A stretch of 64,000 bases of DNA from Aquila chrysaetos chrysaetos (Eukaryota; Chordata; Aves; Accipitriformes; Accipitridae). Positions 38,001-48,299 of this stretch are shown in pieces. The stretch spans positions 20,296,214 to 20,360,213 of the forward strand of contig NC_044006.1 of assembly GCF_900496995.4 (NCBI RefSeq), read 5' to 3'. The position numbers and the translations under genes are program-made. How positions within the stretch are numbered: the stretch's first letter is position 1; each line of letters starts with the position of its first letter. The notes beneath the pieces are model-generated. The model had not been told where the DNA came from. It saw nothing but the letters and a program-made list of their open reading frames with translations, and did no database searches.

Positions 38001-41000
38001 AGCCAAATTTGAGATTAGTTAGGTGTAGAGGGAGATGTGGGAGGAGCAAAGACAGAGAAGCATGCAATGCTTGATACATGGCAGCACTAGTACACCACAG
38101 CAGATCTCCATCAGGACAGGTAGAATAACAAAACTACTATGAACTATAAGAAGTGGTCCAGAGGGCCCTATGCATATTGAGGAGCCAATTACTTGCCATT
38201 CTTTAAGTGTAATTTTAGGCTGAAAAATAATTATGTTAACGTGACAAAATAGAATATAGATTCCTTTGTGCTCAGTGGGCAAAATTATTCCCAATTTAAT
38301 ACTCTGCAAGTTTGCTGAAGGTCCAGAGGCTGCCTATTTTAACAGAATGGAGACTCAAGGCAATAGACCTTCAGATATAACAGGAAGCAGAAATTGTTTC
38401 TTTTTAATGATGAAGCTGGGTGATCCAGGACAGCCAAATGTAATAGCCACACCTATTTCTTCTAACATGAGCAAGTGTACTTTTGAAGACACAACAGTAT
38501 AAATACTCCCTTTATATGTCATACTAAATGTTCTTGTACTTGCATTCATTCTGTATCTTTCGAGTTTGTTCATCTTGTGAAATGGGTTAAGTGTATGCAT
38601 AGATATGAAGATAATTGAAAGAGAAAAGCAATGAATTGAAAGCATACATGTGAATATTTCATACTTGTATTATTAAAGGAAAAATGTATCATACACAGTC
38701 AGATGAGGGTGACTGGTAAAGAAAAGATTTAGTCAGATATTTAAAAGGAGAGAAGATATTTGAGGCAATTCACAATATTGAAGAAAAAGGTGACATACAA
38801 GGAAAAAAATATTAAAAACCCACAACAGCTTCAAAAGTTATTTTCTGATGAAAATGTACATTTATAGGATTGAAGGTTGAAACTGAAGGGAGTGAAAAGA
38901 ACATAGCAAAGAGAATGAAAGAAAAGCCTACAAATGTCTTGCAAATATCTCAGTGTTCTATATTTACAGCCAGGTACATGATTTTTAGTTTCAAAAATTA
39001 TTCATGGAACTGTATTGCAGTTTGTTATGTCACACTATATGTGCTACTGCAAGCATAGCATTTGAGCACATCAAATTTCCAGATCATTCTCTTCATTCTC
39101 GTCATTTGCATTTTAACCTGGAAGAACATGTGGTGTTTGCTTAGTGTAGTTCCATGACTTCCTTTATCTCAGTTAATTTTGTTTTAGACATTTTAAAATG
39201 TTGTTGCCTCAAATGATTGATCAAAAAACTTCCCAAACAATTTGACAGGGTTTTGAGTAATGTATGTGAATGCCATTTTAGAACAGGAAGTATGAGTTGA
39301 TTTGAACAGGATGGTTGTCTCATTTCTGATGATAAACTCAGAGTTCCAGCAAGTCATTGGGGAAAAATTATGTTTTTTAGCCTGATTTTGATGATTTTGT
39401 TCAATTCATGATGAGTGGACCATGCCACGTTTTGGTAATCACTAAAAAAGAAGCAACTGATGCTATTCCCCACTGGAAAGAACTACATCAATCGAGTGAG
39501 AGTGTGCCTGATGAGCCTGAGGCTGAGAAGCCAGACAGGTAACTCCCAGTGAAAATGTGTATATGTGATTCAGTTACAGCATTCAGAGCACACCATAAAC
39601 CAAGGCATATTCTTATGGACGCTCATGTTCCCCTGGTTCACAGGGTCCAGAGAGCAGGCAGAGTTCTTCACCTGGTCCTTCACAGGACCACCACTAGCCA
39701 TGCAATCACAGTTCCTGTGGGAACATAGAAACTCCATGTTTCCTAGGTAAAGGTGACAAGCAAAGGGCACTGATCTCTTGCTGTTTCAGAACTAGCCTTG
39801 AATGGGAACAGTGCTACACTTCAAAGCTGATGTAGTCCATGCAATTCCACTTCATACTAGTTCACCCAGACAAAGTGACTGCCAGCATTGCCCATGTTTA
39901 CTCCTATGTATGCTGGGAAGCTGTAGATGTGGCCCAAGGGAGACAGGGGACACCTGAATCGTGCTGTGCTCCCTGGGACCACTCTGTAAAAGCCTGCAAA
40001 CAAGTGGGACGGTTTGGGGTTTTGTTCTCCCTCCCAAAATGCATAAAAAATTGTAAGGATTAGCTGTTCATAACCATGGTATCTTGAAATGTCTGTTTTT
40101 CTCCTATGCCAAGTATTTGTAGAGAATTTTAAAGAGGATGATAGTTGCATACACAGAATCAGACAATAAAGACAGTGTTCACAAGAATTCGAATATTGGA
40201 TCGAGTTTTATATTTAGACAAGAGATTTACTTAAAGCAACATGAATTTAAATACTGTTCCAAAAAAGAACTTGCCATAATAATTGATATTTTTGTTGATG
40301 TCTGCTGTATCCCTTTCTGCATTAATTTAGTACAACTGGGGAATATTGCATTTTCTGTAAGTAGCCAAGAATGACTGTATTTACGTAGCTAAATAAACCT
40401 TAGAAATACAGGCAAGTAACAATGAGAAGTATCTCTGTTAAAGACAGTTCTGTAGTGCTATTGTTTTTATGATCATGCTATACATGAATTAAGCACAATC
40501 CTTTTATTGATCATTCATGATACACTGTACACTTGTCAGTAGTAATTGTGTCTCATGAAACAGGCTATTTTGAATAAGCTAGAGGGGAATTAGAAAAGCT
40601 GCATGGCTGAGATTTCTCTTTCATAGCACATGACAAGGCACTTTTTGAGAAGATTAATAATTATCTTCTCAGAAACATTAGTCATGAATCTGAATTTAAT
40701 AAAAACTTAGTTTGGCATTCTATTCTTATGTTTCACTAAACTTTAAGAAAGTACATTTTCAAGAAGTCAACTGTTAACACAATGCATGCAGTGACTTAAA
40801 TACTGTATTACTTTGTGTCTCATTAGGTTGGAGGGAACCCGTGAAACTGAGAGTATATTAAATATATGTGATGTGCAAGACAGTGTAGAAGATGCCAGTA
40901 GACAACTTGCCTTCTTTTTCCCAAATTTTGGAATAAAGCGGACAGACCAAAAAGTTGAAAAGACTTTGGCCTTAATTAGACCTTCTCTCTTAAAGGAAAG

Positions 41001-44000
41001 ACGACGTAAGTGTTAATAACTACATTTTCTATCTAGGGTATAGAAAAAGTCTCATATTTTGAATTGTAAAAATTCTAACTCTATTAATGAAATGCTCTTA
41101 GGTTATATTGTCTCCCTAGCATTAAGTCAACAGTAATCTTTGTCAGGAAAAAAGTTACATGGTTAATGGTTTTGATATATTGGGAATGTAATTGGCAATG
41201 CTATTTTGTTCCTTTGGTTGATTTTTCAAGAACGTCTTTAAATTGTATATTTGGATGGAATGTTTCTAGAAGACCTCTCAGAGAAGCTAGCATTTTAAAA
41301 GTATAGGGGATCATACTTCCTACCATAATAAAGTAGCTGGTATTGTTCTTGTATGGCAGTTCCAAAGTAGATCAGTGGAAAGGTGAAAAAGATCTGACCC
41401 AGGGTGTTCTGTGCTGCACAAGGTAGTGCTGCACAAGGGCAAGTCTACACAGACAACATTTTACAGATTGTATCAAAAAATCTACCCCATTTGCATGAAG
41501 CTCCATCCAAACAAGTTTACTTTTCTTCTCGGGCATATATTTGCATTTCTTCCTAGATTCTAGACAGCATTTTTATTTATAACTTGAGGACCTCTGTACT
41601 TGAAATAACCTATATACACAGAGATCTTAAAGACTACAATCTTGACCTCTCCTTGTGTATTTATTTTCTTGATTGTTATCCGGTATGGTGCTTAGAGCAG
41701 CAGTTCTGCAGTGTAGGTAATTATAGAGTCATTTTTGACTTGTGCCAAATACTGCTTACTTACACATGTGGTCTTGTAAGACTTGGTTAAATGAATATCC
41801 ACCTATTCAAACCTTAGACCTTCCCTTGGTGATAGTAACACATATCATATTTCTCAGTCAGGAGTTCCTACTGAGGTTTCTGAAGTGAGAGAAGGCCTTA
41901 AGAAGGTGAGCATCAGCATTCTGAGTGTCCAGGCAACTACTGAAGCCCTCCAGCAGTTGCTTTAAGTTAGTTTTCTGTTCTTCAATTAGGAAATTAATTC
42001 ACCTGTAAAAATTTAACATTATACTTGGAAAGCCCATGTCATTTCTTCACAAATGTGCAAATTAATGAATGGATGCAATTTAGCGTTATTTCAATATATT
42101 AAACAGATTCTGTCCTGCAAAGAATAAAGGACGATGGCTTCAAAATAGCAATGCAGAAAGAAATAATCCTATCTGAAGAACAAACACGTGAATTCTACAA
42201 AGAGCATGAAAATCAAGACTACTTCCCAGTCCTTCTAGAGCAAATGACCAGGTACTTTGAATGAATAATGAGAATGTGGATCTATAAATAAGACTGAAAT
42301 TTTCACAATGACTAATTAGCCTGAATGATACATGGCTACAAGATACCCATGTATCTGAGAGTTTAGTAAAACTGAAAACAGATCAGACAACTGCAGATGA
42401 GGTAATTCCCAAGTACAGCAGGTAAATAAATGAGGTTTTTAAAAATTACTAGCTACTTTTGCTAGGAGTCAAGAAAAAAAGGAGAGTTTATCATCTCTGG
42501 AGGAAAGGGCAGGCAACTTGAGAGGAGTAGAGGGATCTTGTTAGGTCATGCAGAGAGAAAGTTAGAAAGGCAAAAGCTCAGCTAGAACTAAATCTGGCCA
42601 CTATTGTAAGGGACAACAAAAAATGTTTTTACAAATATGTTAACAGTAAAAAGAATCCCAAGGAGAATATCTTTCCTTTAATGGATACAGAAGGGAACGT
42701 AGCAACCAGTGATGAGGAAAAGGCCGAGGTACTTAATGCCTTCTTTGCCTCAGTCTTTAATAGTGAGTCCAGTCATCCTCAGGGTACGCCACCCCTTGAG
42801 CTGGAAGGTAAGGATGAAGAGCACAACATACCCCCCTTAATCCAGGAGGAATTAGTTAGGGACCTACTATGCCATCTGGACACTCAGAAATCTATGGGAC
42901 CTGATGGGATCCGTCCAAGAGTACTGAGGGAACTGGCAGAGGTCCTTGCCAAGCCACTCTCTATCATCTGTCAGCGATCCTGGTCAACAGGGGAGGTCCC
43001 AGAGGACTGGAGGCTTGCCAATGTGACTCCCATTTATCAGAAGGGTCGGAGGGAGGATCCGGGGAACTACAGGCCTGTCAGCCTGACCTCGGTACCGGGG
43101 AAGATTATGGAACGATTTGTCTTGAGAGCACCCACGTGGCAAGTCCAGGATAAGAAGGGGATCAGGCCCAGTCAACATGGGTTTACGAAAGGCAGGTCCT
43201 GCTTGACCAACCTGATCTCCTTCTATGACCATGTGACCCGCCTAGTGGATGAGGGAAAGGCTGTGGATGTTATTTTCCTGGACTTCAGCAAGGCCTTTGA
43301 CACTGTCTCTCATGGCATACTCCTTGAGAAACTGGCGTCTTGTGGCCTGGATAAGTGCACTCTTCACTGGGTGAAAAACTGGCTGGATGGCTGAGCCCAG
43401 AGGGTTGTGGTGAATGGGGTGAAATCCAGTTGGCGGCGGGTCACAAGTGGTGTTCCCCAGGGCTCGGTGTTGGGCCCTGTTCTGTTTAATATCTTTATCG
43501 ATGATTTGGATGAGGGGATTGAGTGCACCCTCAGCAAGTTTGCAGACGACACCAAGTTGGCAGGCAGGGTCAATCTGCTTGAGGGTAGGGAGGCTCTACA
43601 AAGAGATCTGGACAGGCTGGATCGATGGGCTGAGGCCAATCGTATGAAGTTCAACAAGGCCAAGTGCCACGTCCTGCACTTCGGTCACAGCAACCCCATG
43701 CAGCGCTACAGGCTTGGGGAAGAGTGGCTGGAAAGCTGCCTGGCAGAGAAAGACCTGGGTGTGCTGGTTGACAGCCAGCTGAATATGAGCCAGCAGTGTG
43801 CCCAGGTGGCCAAGAAAGCCAATCGCATCCTAGCCTGTATCAGAAATAGTGTGGCCAGCAGGAACAGGGAGGTGGTTGTTCCCCTGTACTCAGCACTGGT
43901 GAGGCCGCACCTCGAGTACTGTGTTCAGTTTTGGGCCCCTCACTCCAGGAAAGACATTGAGTTGCTGGAACGTGTTCAGAGGAGGGCAACCAAGTTGGTG

Positions 44001-47000
44001 AGGGGCCTGGAGCACAAGTCTTATGAGGAGCAGCTGAGGGAACTGGGGCTGTTCAGTCTAGAAAAGAGGAGGCTGAGGGGAGACCTTATCGCTCTCTGCA
44101 ACTACCTGAAAGGGGTTGTAGTGAGGTGGGTGTTGGTCTCTTCTGTCAGGTGGCTGGAGATAGGACAAGAGGAAATGGCCTCAAGTTGAGGCAAGGGAGA
44201 TTTAGGTTAGATATTAGGAAAAATTTCTTTACTGAGAGGGTTGTTAGGCATTGGAATGGGCTGCCCAGGGAAGTGGTTGAGTCACCATCCCTGGAGATAT
44301 TCAAAAAGCGAGTGGACTGGGTACTTAAGGACATGGTTTAGTGGGCATGGTTAATGGTTGGACTCGATGATCTTGAAGGTCTTTTCTAACCTAAATGATT
44401 CTATGATTCTATTCTATGATTCTACTCCATCTCTGTATGTATGATGTCAAAGTCAGCAGCAAATTCCATTGATTTGGGTGAAACCAGTTGAGCTCCGCTC
44501 TGGAAGGCTGCATTTAGATTGTCTGTAGGAAAGCTCTGAAATCTTCATCCAGGCTGTGTGCTGGATTCCTCAGGGAGGAAAAATAAATCATGTTTGGATA
44601 TTGCCTTCCGAGGAAGTTGGGATATGGCTGGGACAAAAACTTTGGAGCTGATCAGCATTTTTATGTCTAATGATAAAGACATAGCCCAATTCTATAACAT
44701 ACTTGCTGTTGTAGTAACGTTCAGTAACTGTGAAATTTAAATTCATGTTTAAGCCCCATAAGTTTTTATCAGACTGTATCTGTTTAAACAGATATTGGTT
44801 TTAAAATCCTCCAGTATAAGAGCTCGTTTTCCAAGCCTGGACTACGTATAATCAAATTACTTTTACAAATTACAGTTTCATATTTTTTTTTAATGCCAGT
44901 TTTTCCATTTCGCAGTGGTCCAACTCTTATACTTGCTCTAACACGAGAAAATGCAGTAGCACACTGGAGAGATTTATTAGGCCCAAAGACTGTTGAAGAG
45001 GCTATGAAGGAAAATCCGAACAGGTAATACTTAAAATAGTAAACCATCATTCACAGCTTCCAATTTACTTTCACATTCCTCATCTCAATGAACACCACAC
45101 TCCAACTGGTGTAGCTATAGTGCCATCATCTGGAAACTGATACATATTTCTGTAGTTTGTTAAGCTTTTCTTGGAAGAAGTGTATTATGCATAGAAACTA
45201 TAGCATTTTTTCAGAAATAATGGCTGCTAAACACAATGAAAAGCTGAGTTTAAAAAAGGGTATTGAAGTGAAAGCAGATCTCTTGAGTCAGAGAAATAAT
45301 ATTGGTAATATCTCATTCTTTTTTTTTTCTTGAAATAGTACCATTATTTTTTAGAACAGATGCTTATTATCTCAGCTTAATGAAAACTTTGCATCAGTAG
45401 AATATTTTATTTGTGACTTAAGTTTCTTCTACACATTTTATAAATGGACATCTTAGTTTTACCTGCTTATTGTATTGTTCTAAGAAACTGCTGCGGTGTC
45501 ATCTTACCTGTTGTTGACAGAAGTGCTGTTTCATTAAGAAAGAACAGGTATTATCTTGGAAATATAACAAGATGAGAGCTGGGAGGAAAGGTGTTCGTAT
45601 TTCAGGTTGTTAATTAAAAAGTTGATTGTTCTTTTTGTAGACAATGAAGGCTTCTTACTCCTACAGAGAGATCATCAAGCACTTAAGTCGCCAGATCAAC
45701 ATTAATTTATATTCACTGGGTTAAGGCTAGTCATAGTTAAAGCTCAAAATGGCTATTCCTTTAAGTAACTTCACTCTTTTAATGACTTAGTTTACGTGCA
45801 AAGTATGCAGTCAACAACATACCTATTGATCAGCTGCATGGTAGTTCTACACCCGATGATGCTCAGAAGGAATTACAGTTCTTCTTCCCTCAGGAGCACA
45901 CTTTGGCATTAATCAAACCTGCAGCTGCTAAAAAGCATAAAGGTAAGTGATCTAGAAAGTATGGGCTATGTCTACTGATGTAATTTCTACAAAATATTAC
46001 CAATGTACACTGCAGTAAATCCTGTCAGATGCATTCTTTTCATTCTCTGAAATATTTTTTCCATACAGAGAAATGCTTTTATAGGGCTTGCATAATTCAT
46101 ACTGAGATCTCAAATTTCTTTGCTTAAGCTGCCTATAGCTCTTTCTTTGCAAGAATGGCAGTGAATTGAAGTGAGAGAGTTCTTAGCTAAGTTAAACTGT
46201 TTAAAAGCCAGCTACTTGGGCAAAGTAGCTGCCCAGCATCCTTCTAAGTCAAAGAAGAGAGAGGCTTTCCAAATTCATGTTACTTATTTCAGACAGGTAT
46301 CTCTACTGACTCAAAAGGGGTCATTGCTCAATTAGATGCGTTCCCGTCCTTGGTTTAACTTGCCATTAGACAATGGGAATGAGGAGGAAAGGTCAAAGTA
46401 AAAAGAACACTCTGTACAATTTGGAATCTTACCATAAAGATTTTTGCTGCCACTTTTTTAAACCTTATATCCAAAGCCTCTTCTTGGCATTCTTCTTTTC
46501 TCTCCTGACAAATTTCAGTAGCCTTTCCAATGTTAATTCATCATTGGCTTTTGTGAGTCTTTCTCCCCATCTTGGAACAATCCACATTGATTTTAGCAGG
46601 CCAGCTGGTGTGTGATAGAGCATTACAACTACAGTCCACATTCTGTCCAATGTGAGAAACAACAGTGAGTGCTACTGGTATAGTTTATAACAGTCTGGGT
46701 TTGTCACCTGCATAGAGCTGGATTAGTGCTATGACAATGGTTTCTATATATTTTAGAGGCCTGTTGCAGGGTTTGTCATATTGTCCATAATTGTTTGATC
46801 TTGTAAGTAGAATTTTAATAGGTGTTGGTGATTTTTTTTAAAAAAGCATCTAGTATTTTCTGAAACTTTTAAAGTTGGGGTGGTTTTTTGCATCTAAACT
46901 TTTTAAATTTTTTTGCATCTAAACTGTTTCAATCAAGAATGAGTTTGCTTGTTACTGTCCTAGATGACATTATGCAAAAAGTTAAAGAGGCTGGATTTAC

Positions 47001-47923
47001 CATCTCAAAGATTAAAGAAGAAGCTTTAACACGTGAAATGGCTACACAGTTTTATAGGGATCACAAAGGAAAACCCTTTTTTGAACATTTAGTGACGTAT
47101 ATGACTGAGTAAGTGTCTTGTTATACAATACGGAGATATGTAAGTGTACATGAAACTTTGAATTTACACTGCCAACAAAACATGCTACATCCAAAGTGGG
47201 CTAAGGATTTTGCACTCTGTCCCTCTTTCTGGCAAGTTTAGTGGCTTCTAGTACGGAACACTCTTCCTTTAAAAGGAGGATTTAAAACTCTTTCCAAACT
47301 TATGGATAGTGACTATTATTTTGGATTTTTTTCTCAGAAAAAGAACTAACTTCTGATGGAATCCTTGTTCTTCCCATGTAGGACAAATATCTTCCTCATA
47401 ATACTGTTAGTATAGCTGTTGATAAAACAGTATGCATTGTCTTGCTTCAGAAGTGATTGGGTGAGAATCTTTTTAGGACAAAAAGTCCAAATCCAAATAG
47501 CTGATCATCATAGTCTTTTTGGCTTTCAAATATAGGATATTGTCTTAAACAAAACACTCAGAAACAAATTTTAAAATTTAAACAGTTTAACAAAATTCAG
47601 ATAGCGTCATGCTTATCATAACCCTTCATGATACCTCCTAAGTCAAAGATAGGTCTGCATCTCAGAATAGTGTAAGAGCTTCCTTATATTGATTTTACAG
47701 GGGCCCATCGGTGGTAATGATCTTAACAAAGGAAAATGCTGTGGAAGAGTGGAGGCAACTAATGGGTCCAACCGATCCAGAAGTGGCAAAAGCGACCTCT
47801 CCTGAATCAATTCGAGCTCAGTTTGCACAAGATATTTTGTCTAATGCTGTTCATGGATCATCTAATAGAGAACATGCACTGAAAAGCATTGAGTGCGTAT
47901 TTGGAGAGATTGATACAGATTGA
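29028..47923 (+). CDS. NME8: NME8 (TXNDC3), thioredoxin/NDP-kinase-domain protein 3, 15 coding exons
   Basis: Joining 15 GT-AG exons gives an uninterrupted 578-codon frame; the human protein is about 588 aa. Order: thioredoxin domain about residues 1-110 with active site WCGPC at 38-42; a Glu-rich linker to about 152; NDPK domain A from about 157 (IIKPD at 161-165); an acidic spacer about 245-262; NDPK domain B from about 308 (LALIRP, so Arg313 where catalytic NDPKs have Lys) with HGSS at 422-425; NDPK domain C from about 443 (LALIKP, Lys448) with HGSS at 556-559. Domain A has no HGS motif. The family acts in sperm fibrous sheath and axonemal structures, and human mutations have been linked to primary ciliary dyskinesia. 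The ATG was chosen because it opens the conserved MAGKKKE start immediately before the thioredoxin fold. Untranslated 5' exons probably lie upstream but are not resolvable. Identity rests on domain order, exon phases and the neighbouring SFRP4. Confidence 0.95.
29153..29210 (+). CDS. NME8: NME8 coding exon 2
   Basis: Residues 12-30, the first helix of the thioredoxin fold (contains QWDEML). Acceptor TTTTACTTCAG, donor GTACTA; ends one base into codon 31. Confidence 0.9.
29237..29287 (+). repeat. Tandem duplication, 27-bp period
   Basis: Two 24-bp copies differing at one base (TGTCTCAAGAAG / TGTCTCATGAAG, then ATATGTACAGTT), in NME8 intron 2 shortly after exon 2. Confidence 0.9.
30155..30261 (+). 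CDS. NME8: NME8 coding exon 3, thioredoxin active site
   Basis: Residues 31-66. It carries [10 protein letters not shown], the thioredoxin redox motif with both cysteines intact (Cys39, Cys42), then the long alpha-2 helix. Acceptor ACATTTTAG, donor GTAAGG, ends phase 0. Confidence 0.95.
31300..31371 (+). CDS. NME8: NME8 coding exon 4
   Basis: Residues 67-90. It includes the SIPTLQPF segment, where thioredoxins carry the cis-proline loop; Pro73 fills the expected place. Acceptor TGACTTCAG, donor GTAAGT, phase 0 at both ends. Confidence 0.93.
32407..32523 (+). CDS. NME8: NME8 coding exon 5
   Basis: Residues 91-129: the last beta strand ([10 protein letters not shown]) and C-terminal helix of the thioredoxin domain, then a charged helical stretch rich in Glu and Lys. 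Acceptor TCTTTTACAG, donor GTACTC, phase 0 at both ends. Confidence 0.94.
33133..33199 (+). CDS. NME8: NME8 coding exon 6 (acidic linker)
   Basis: Residues 130-151 plus one base. Glu-rich linker between the thioredoxin domain and NDPK domain A (contains [12 protein letters not shown]). Acceptor TTACTTTAG. The donor used is GTAGAT; this choice keeps the frame into exon 7. Linkers of this kind diverge fast, so support is mainly phase and position. Confidence 0.85.
33448..33479. repeat. Perfect 14-bp inverted repeat with 4-nt loop
   Basis: Arm CCTGGCACATAGCA, loop GCAG, arm TGCTATGTGCCAGG. Lies in NME8 intron 6. Confidence 0.95.
35045..35124 (+). CDS. NME8: NME8 coding exon 7, start of NDPK domain A
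   Basis: Residues 152-178. IIKPD at 161-165 is the NDPK beta-1 signature, with the ATP-contacting Lys retained. Acceptor CCCTTTTTCAG, donor GTAGAC, ends phase 0. Confidence 0.93.
36795..36887 (+). CDS. NME8: NME8 coding exon 8, NDPK domain A
   Basis: Residues 179-209. It holds the [16 protein letters not shown] stretch, the alpha-A/beta-2 region of the NDPK fold, followed by the FYARNKEQ helix. Acceptor AATTGCAG, donor GTAAAA, phase 0 at both ends. Confidence 0.93.
39381..39538 (+). CDS. NME8: NME8 coding exon 9, end of NDPK domain A and acidic spacer
   Basis: Residues 210-261 plus two bases. [18 protein letters not shown] is the NDPK 'FxxLVxxMxSGPV' segment. The fold then breaks off into an acidic spacer ([11 protein letters not shown]) with no HGS nucleotide-binding histidine, so domain A is incomplete. 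Acceptor TGTTTTTTAG, donor GTAACT. Confidence 0.92.
40827..41005 (+). CDS. NME8: NME8 coding exon 10, start of NDPK domain B
   Basis: Residues 262-321 plus one base. It contains the FFFPNFG segment and then TLALIRPSL, the domain B beta-1 strand with Arg313 in place of the usual Lys. Acceptor TCTCATTAG, donor GTAAGT. Confidence 0.93.
42107..42251 (+). CDS. NME8: NME8 coding exon 11, NDPK domain B
   Basis: Residues 322-369 plus two bases. [18 protein letters not shown] and [10 protein letters not shown] match the NDPK core. At 145 nt it has the same length and the same phases as exon 14, its counterpart in domain C. Acceptor ATTAAACAG, donor GTACTT. Confidence 0.94.
42465..44423 (+). mobile_element. 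CR1 LINE, 5'-truncated, in NME8 intron 11
   Basis: About 1.96 kb of a chicken-repeat-1-type non-LTR retrotransposon in the same orientation as NME8. It holds most of the ORF2 reverse transcriptase and the 3' end with the ATTCTATGATTCT tail at about 44396-44423. The endonuclease domain and 5' region are missing, typical of truncated reverse transcription. The 5' boundary is approximate. CR1 elements leave no clear target duplication and none is visible. Confidence 0.93.
42681..44341 (+). pseudogene. CR1 ORF2 reverse transcriptase, disabled
   Basis: Reverse transcriptase of the CR1 clade. Visible motifs: [16 protein letters not shown], the palm motif [14 protein letters not shown] (about 43275-43313), [11 protein letters not shown], and the catalytic FADD at 43539-43550. 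A TGA at 43392-43394 interrupts the frame; both sides stay in the same frame, so it is a point nonsense change. A one-base loss near 44112 in a G-rich run shifts the last about 75 codons, which continue in another frame to TAG at 44341. The first Met is internal to the original ORF2, not a true start. Confidence 0.9.
44916..45023 (+). CDS. NME8: NME8 coding exon 12, NDPK domain B
   Basis: Residues 370-405 plus two bases. [15 protein letters not shown] is followed by [10 protein letters not shown], the NDPK SGPV strand and 'GxTxxxxA' loop. Acceptor CCATTTCGCAG, donor GTAATA. A CR1 element occupies the intron before it. Confidence 0.94.
45791..45942 (+). CDS. NME8: NME8 coding exon 13, domain B histidine and start of domain C
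   Basis: Residues 406-456 plus one base. [19 protein letters not shown] carries His422 of domain B, the position of the phospho-histidine in active NDPKs. FFFP leads to TLALIKPAA, the start of domain C with Lys448. Acceptor ATGACTTAG, donor GTAAGT. Confidence 0.94.
46884..46925 (+). repeat. NME8: Tandem duplication before NME8 exon 14
   Basis: Two exact 17-bp copies (TTTTTTGCATCTAAACT) with 25-bp period, ending 38 bp short of the exon 14 acceptor, so they overlap the usual branch-point and pyrimidine-tract zone. Confidence 0.9.
46964..47108 (+). CDS. NME8: NME8 coding exon 14, NDPK domain C
   Basis: Residues 457-504 plus two bases. [20 protein letters not shown] and [12 protein letters not shown] form the NDPK core of domain C. 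Exactly 145 nt, phase-matched to exon 11. Acceptor TACTGTCCTAG, donor GTAAGT. A 17-bp tandem duplication sits 39 bp before the exon. Confidence 0.94.
47701..47923 (+). CDS. NME8: NME8 coding exon 15 (terminal), stop codon TGA
   Basis: Residues 505-578. It contains [15 protein letters not shown], the MGPTDPEVA loop and VHGSS with His556 of domain C, and ends ...GEIDTD at TGA 47921. Acceptor TGATTTTACAG. No AATAAA lies in the next several hundred bases; the variant ATTAAA at 48287-48292 is a possible poly(A) signal. Confidence 0.95.
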
Positions 47924-48046
47924 ACGCTTAAGATACAATCTCTGAAAATTGATATTTATGTCATTAGATGCATTTGTCTACCCAACCATCTATATTTAAG
48001 ACTATATATGCAGACATATTTTCTTTTATACTCCATCCATTTTTTT

Positions 48047-48080
48047 ATCAGCCAGGTTTTTTTTAATCAGCCAGGTTTTT
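48047..48080 (+). repeat. Tandem duplication, 19-bp period
   Basis: ATCAGCCAGGTTTT twice, in the presumed NME8 3' UTR or just beyond it. Confidence 0.85.
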
Positions 48081-48299
48081 GTTATCAGCTTTGTCATATT
48101 TCAAAGCATATCAATGTAACAAGTAATACCTGCTAGAACTTCGATGTTAGTAAAGATTTCTTTATGTACGCTTCACAGATAGTTTTTCTTTTATCACTTT
48201 AACAGATTTATGCCTTTCCAATAGTTCCAGGAGTCTAAGGAGTTTTGTATATAACGACCTTAAAAAAAACGGGGTCAAGGCAGGTCATTAAAACACTAT

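Larger units (their letters stand above)
33200..44915 (+). other. NME8: Larger NME8 introns (6-11)
   Basis: Introns 6, 7, 8, 9, 10 and 11 measure about 1.8, 1.7, 2.5, 1.3, 1.1 and 2.7 kb. Intron 11 is mostly CR1. Intron 6 has the 14-bp hairpin. Nothing else recognised in the others; ORFs within them (for example 37270-37575) do not look like protein. Confidence 0.75.

Noticed and set aside
42681-43394. CR1 ORF as a host gene
   Set aside because: Reverse transcriptase motifs and the CR1 3' tail show it is a LINE, and the frame is interrupted.
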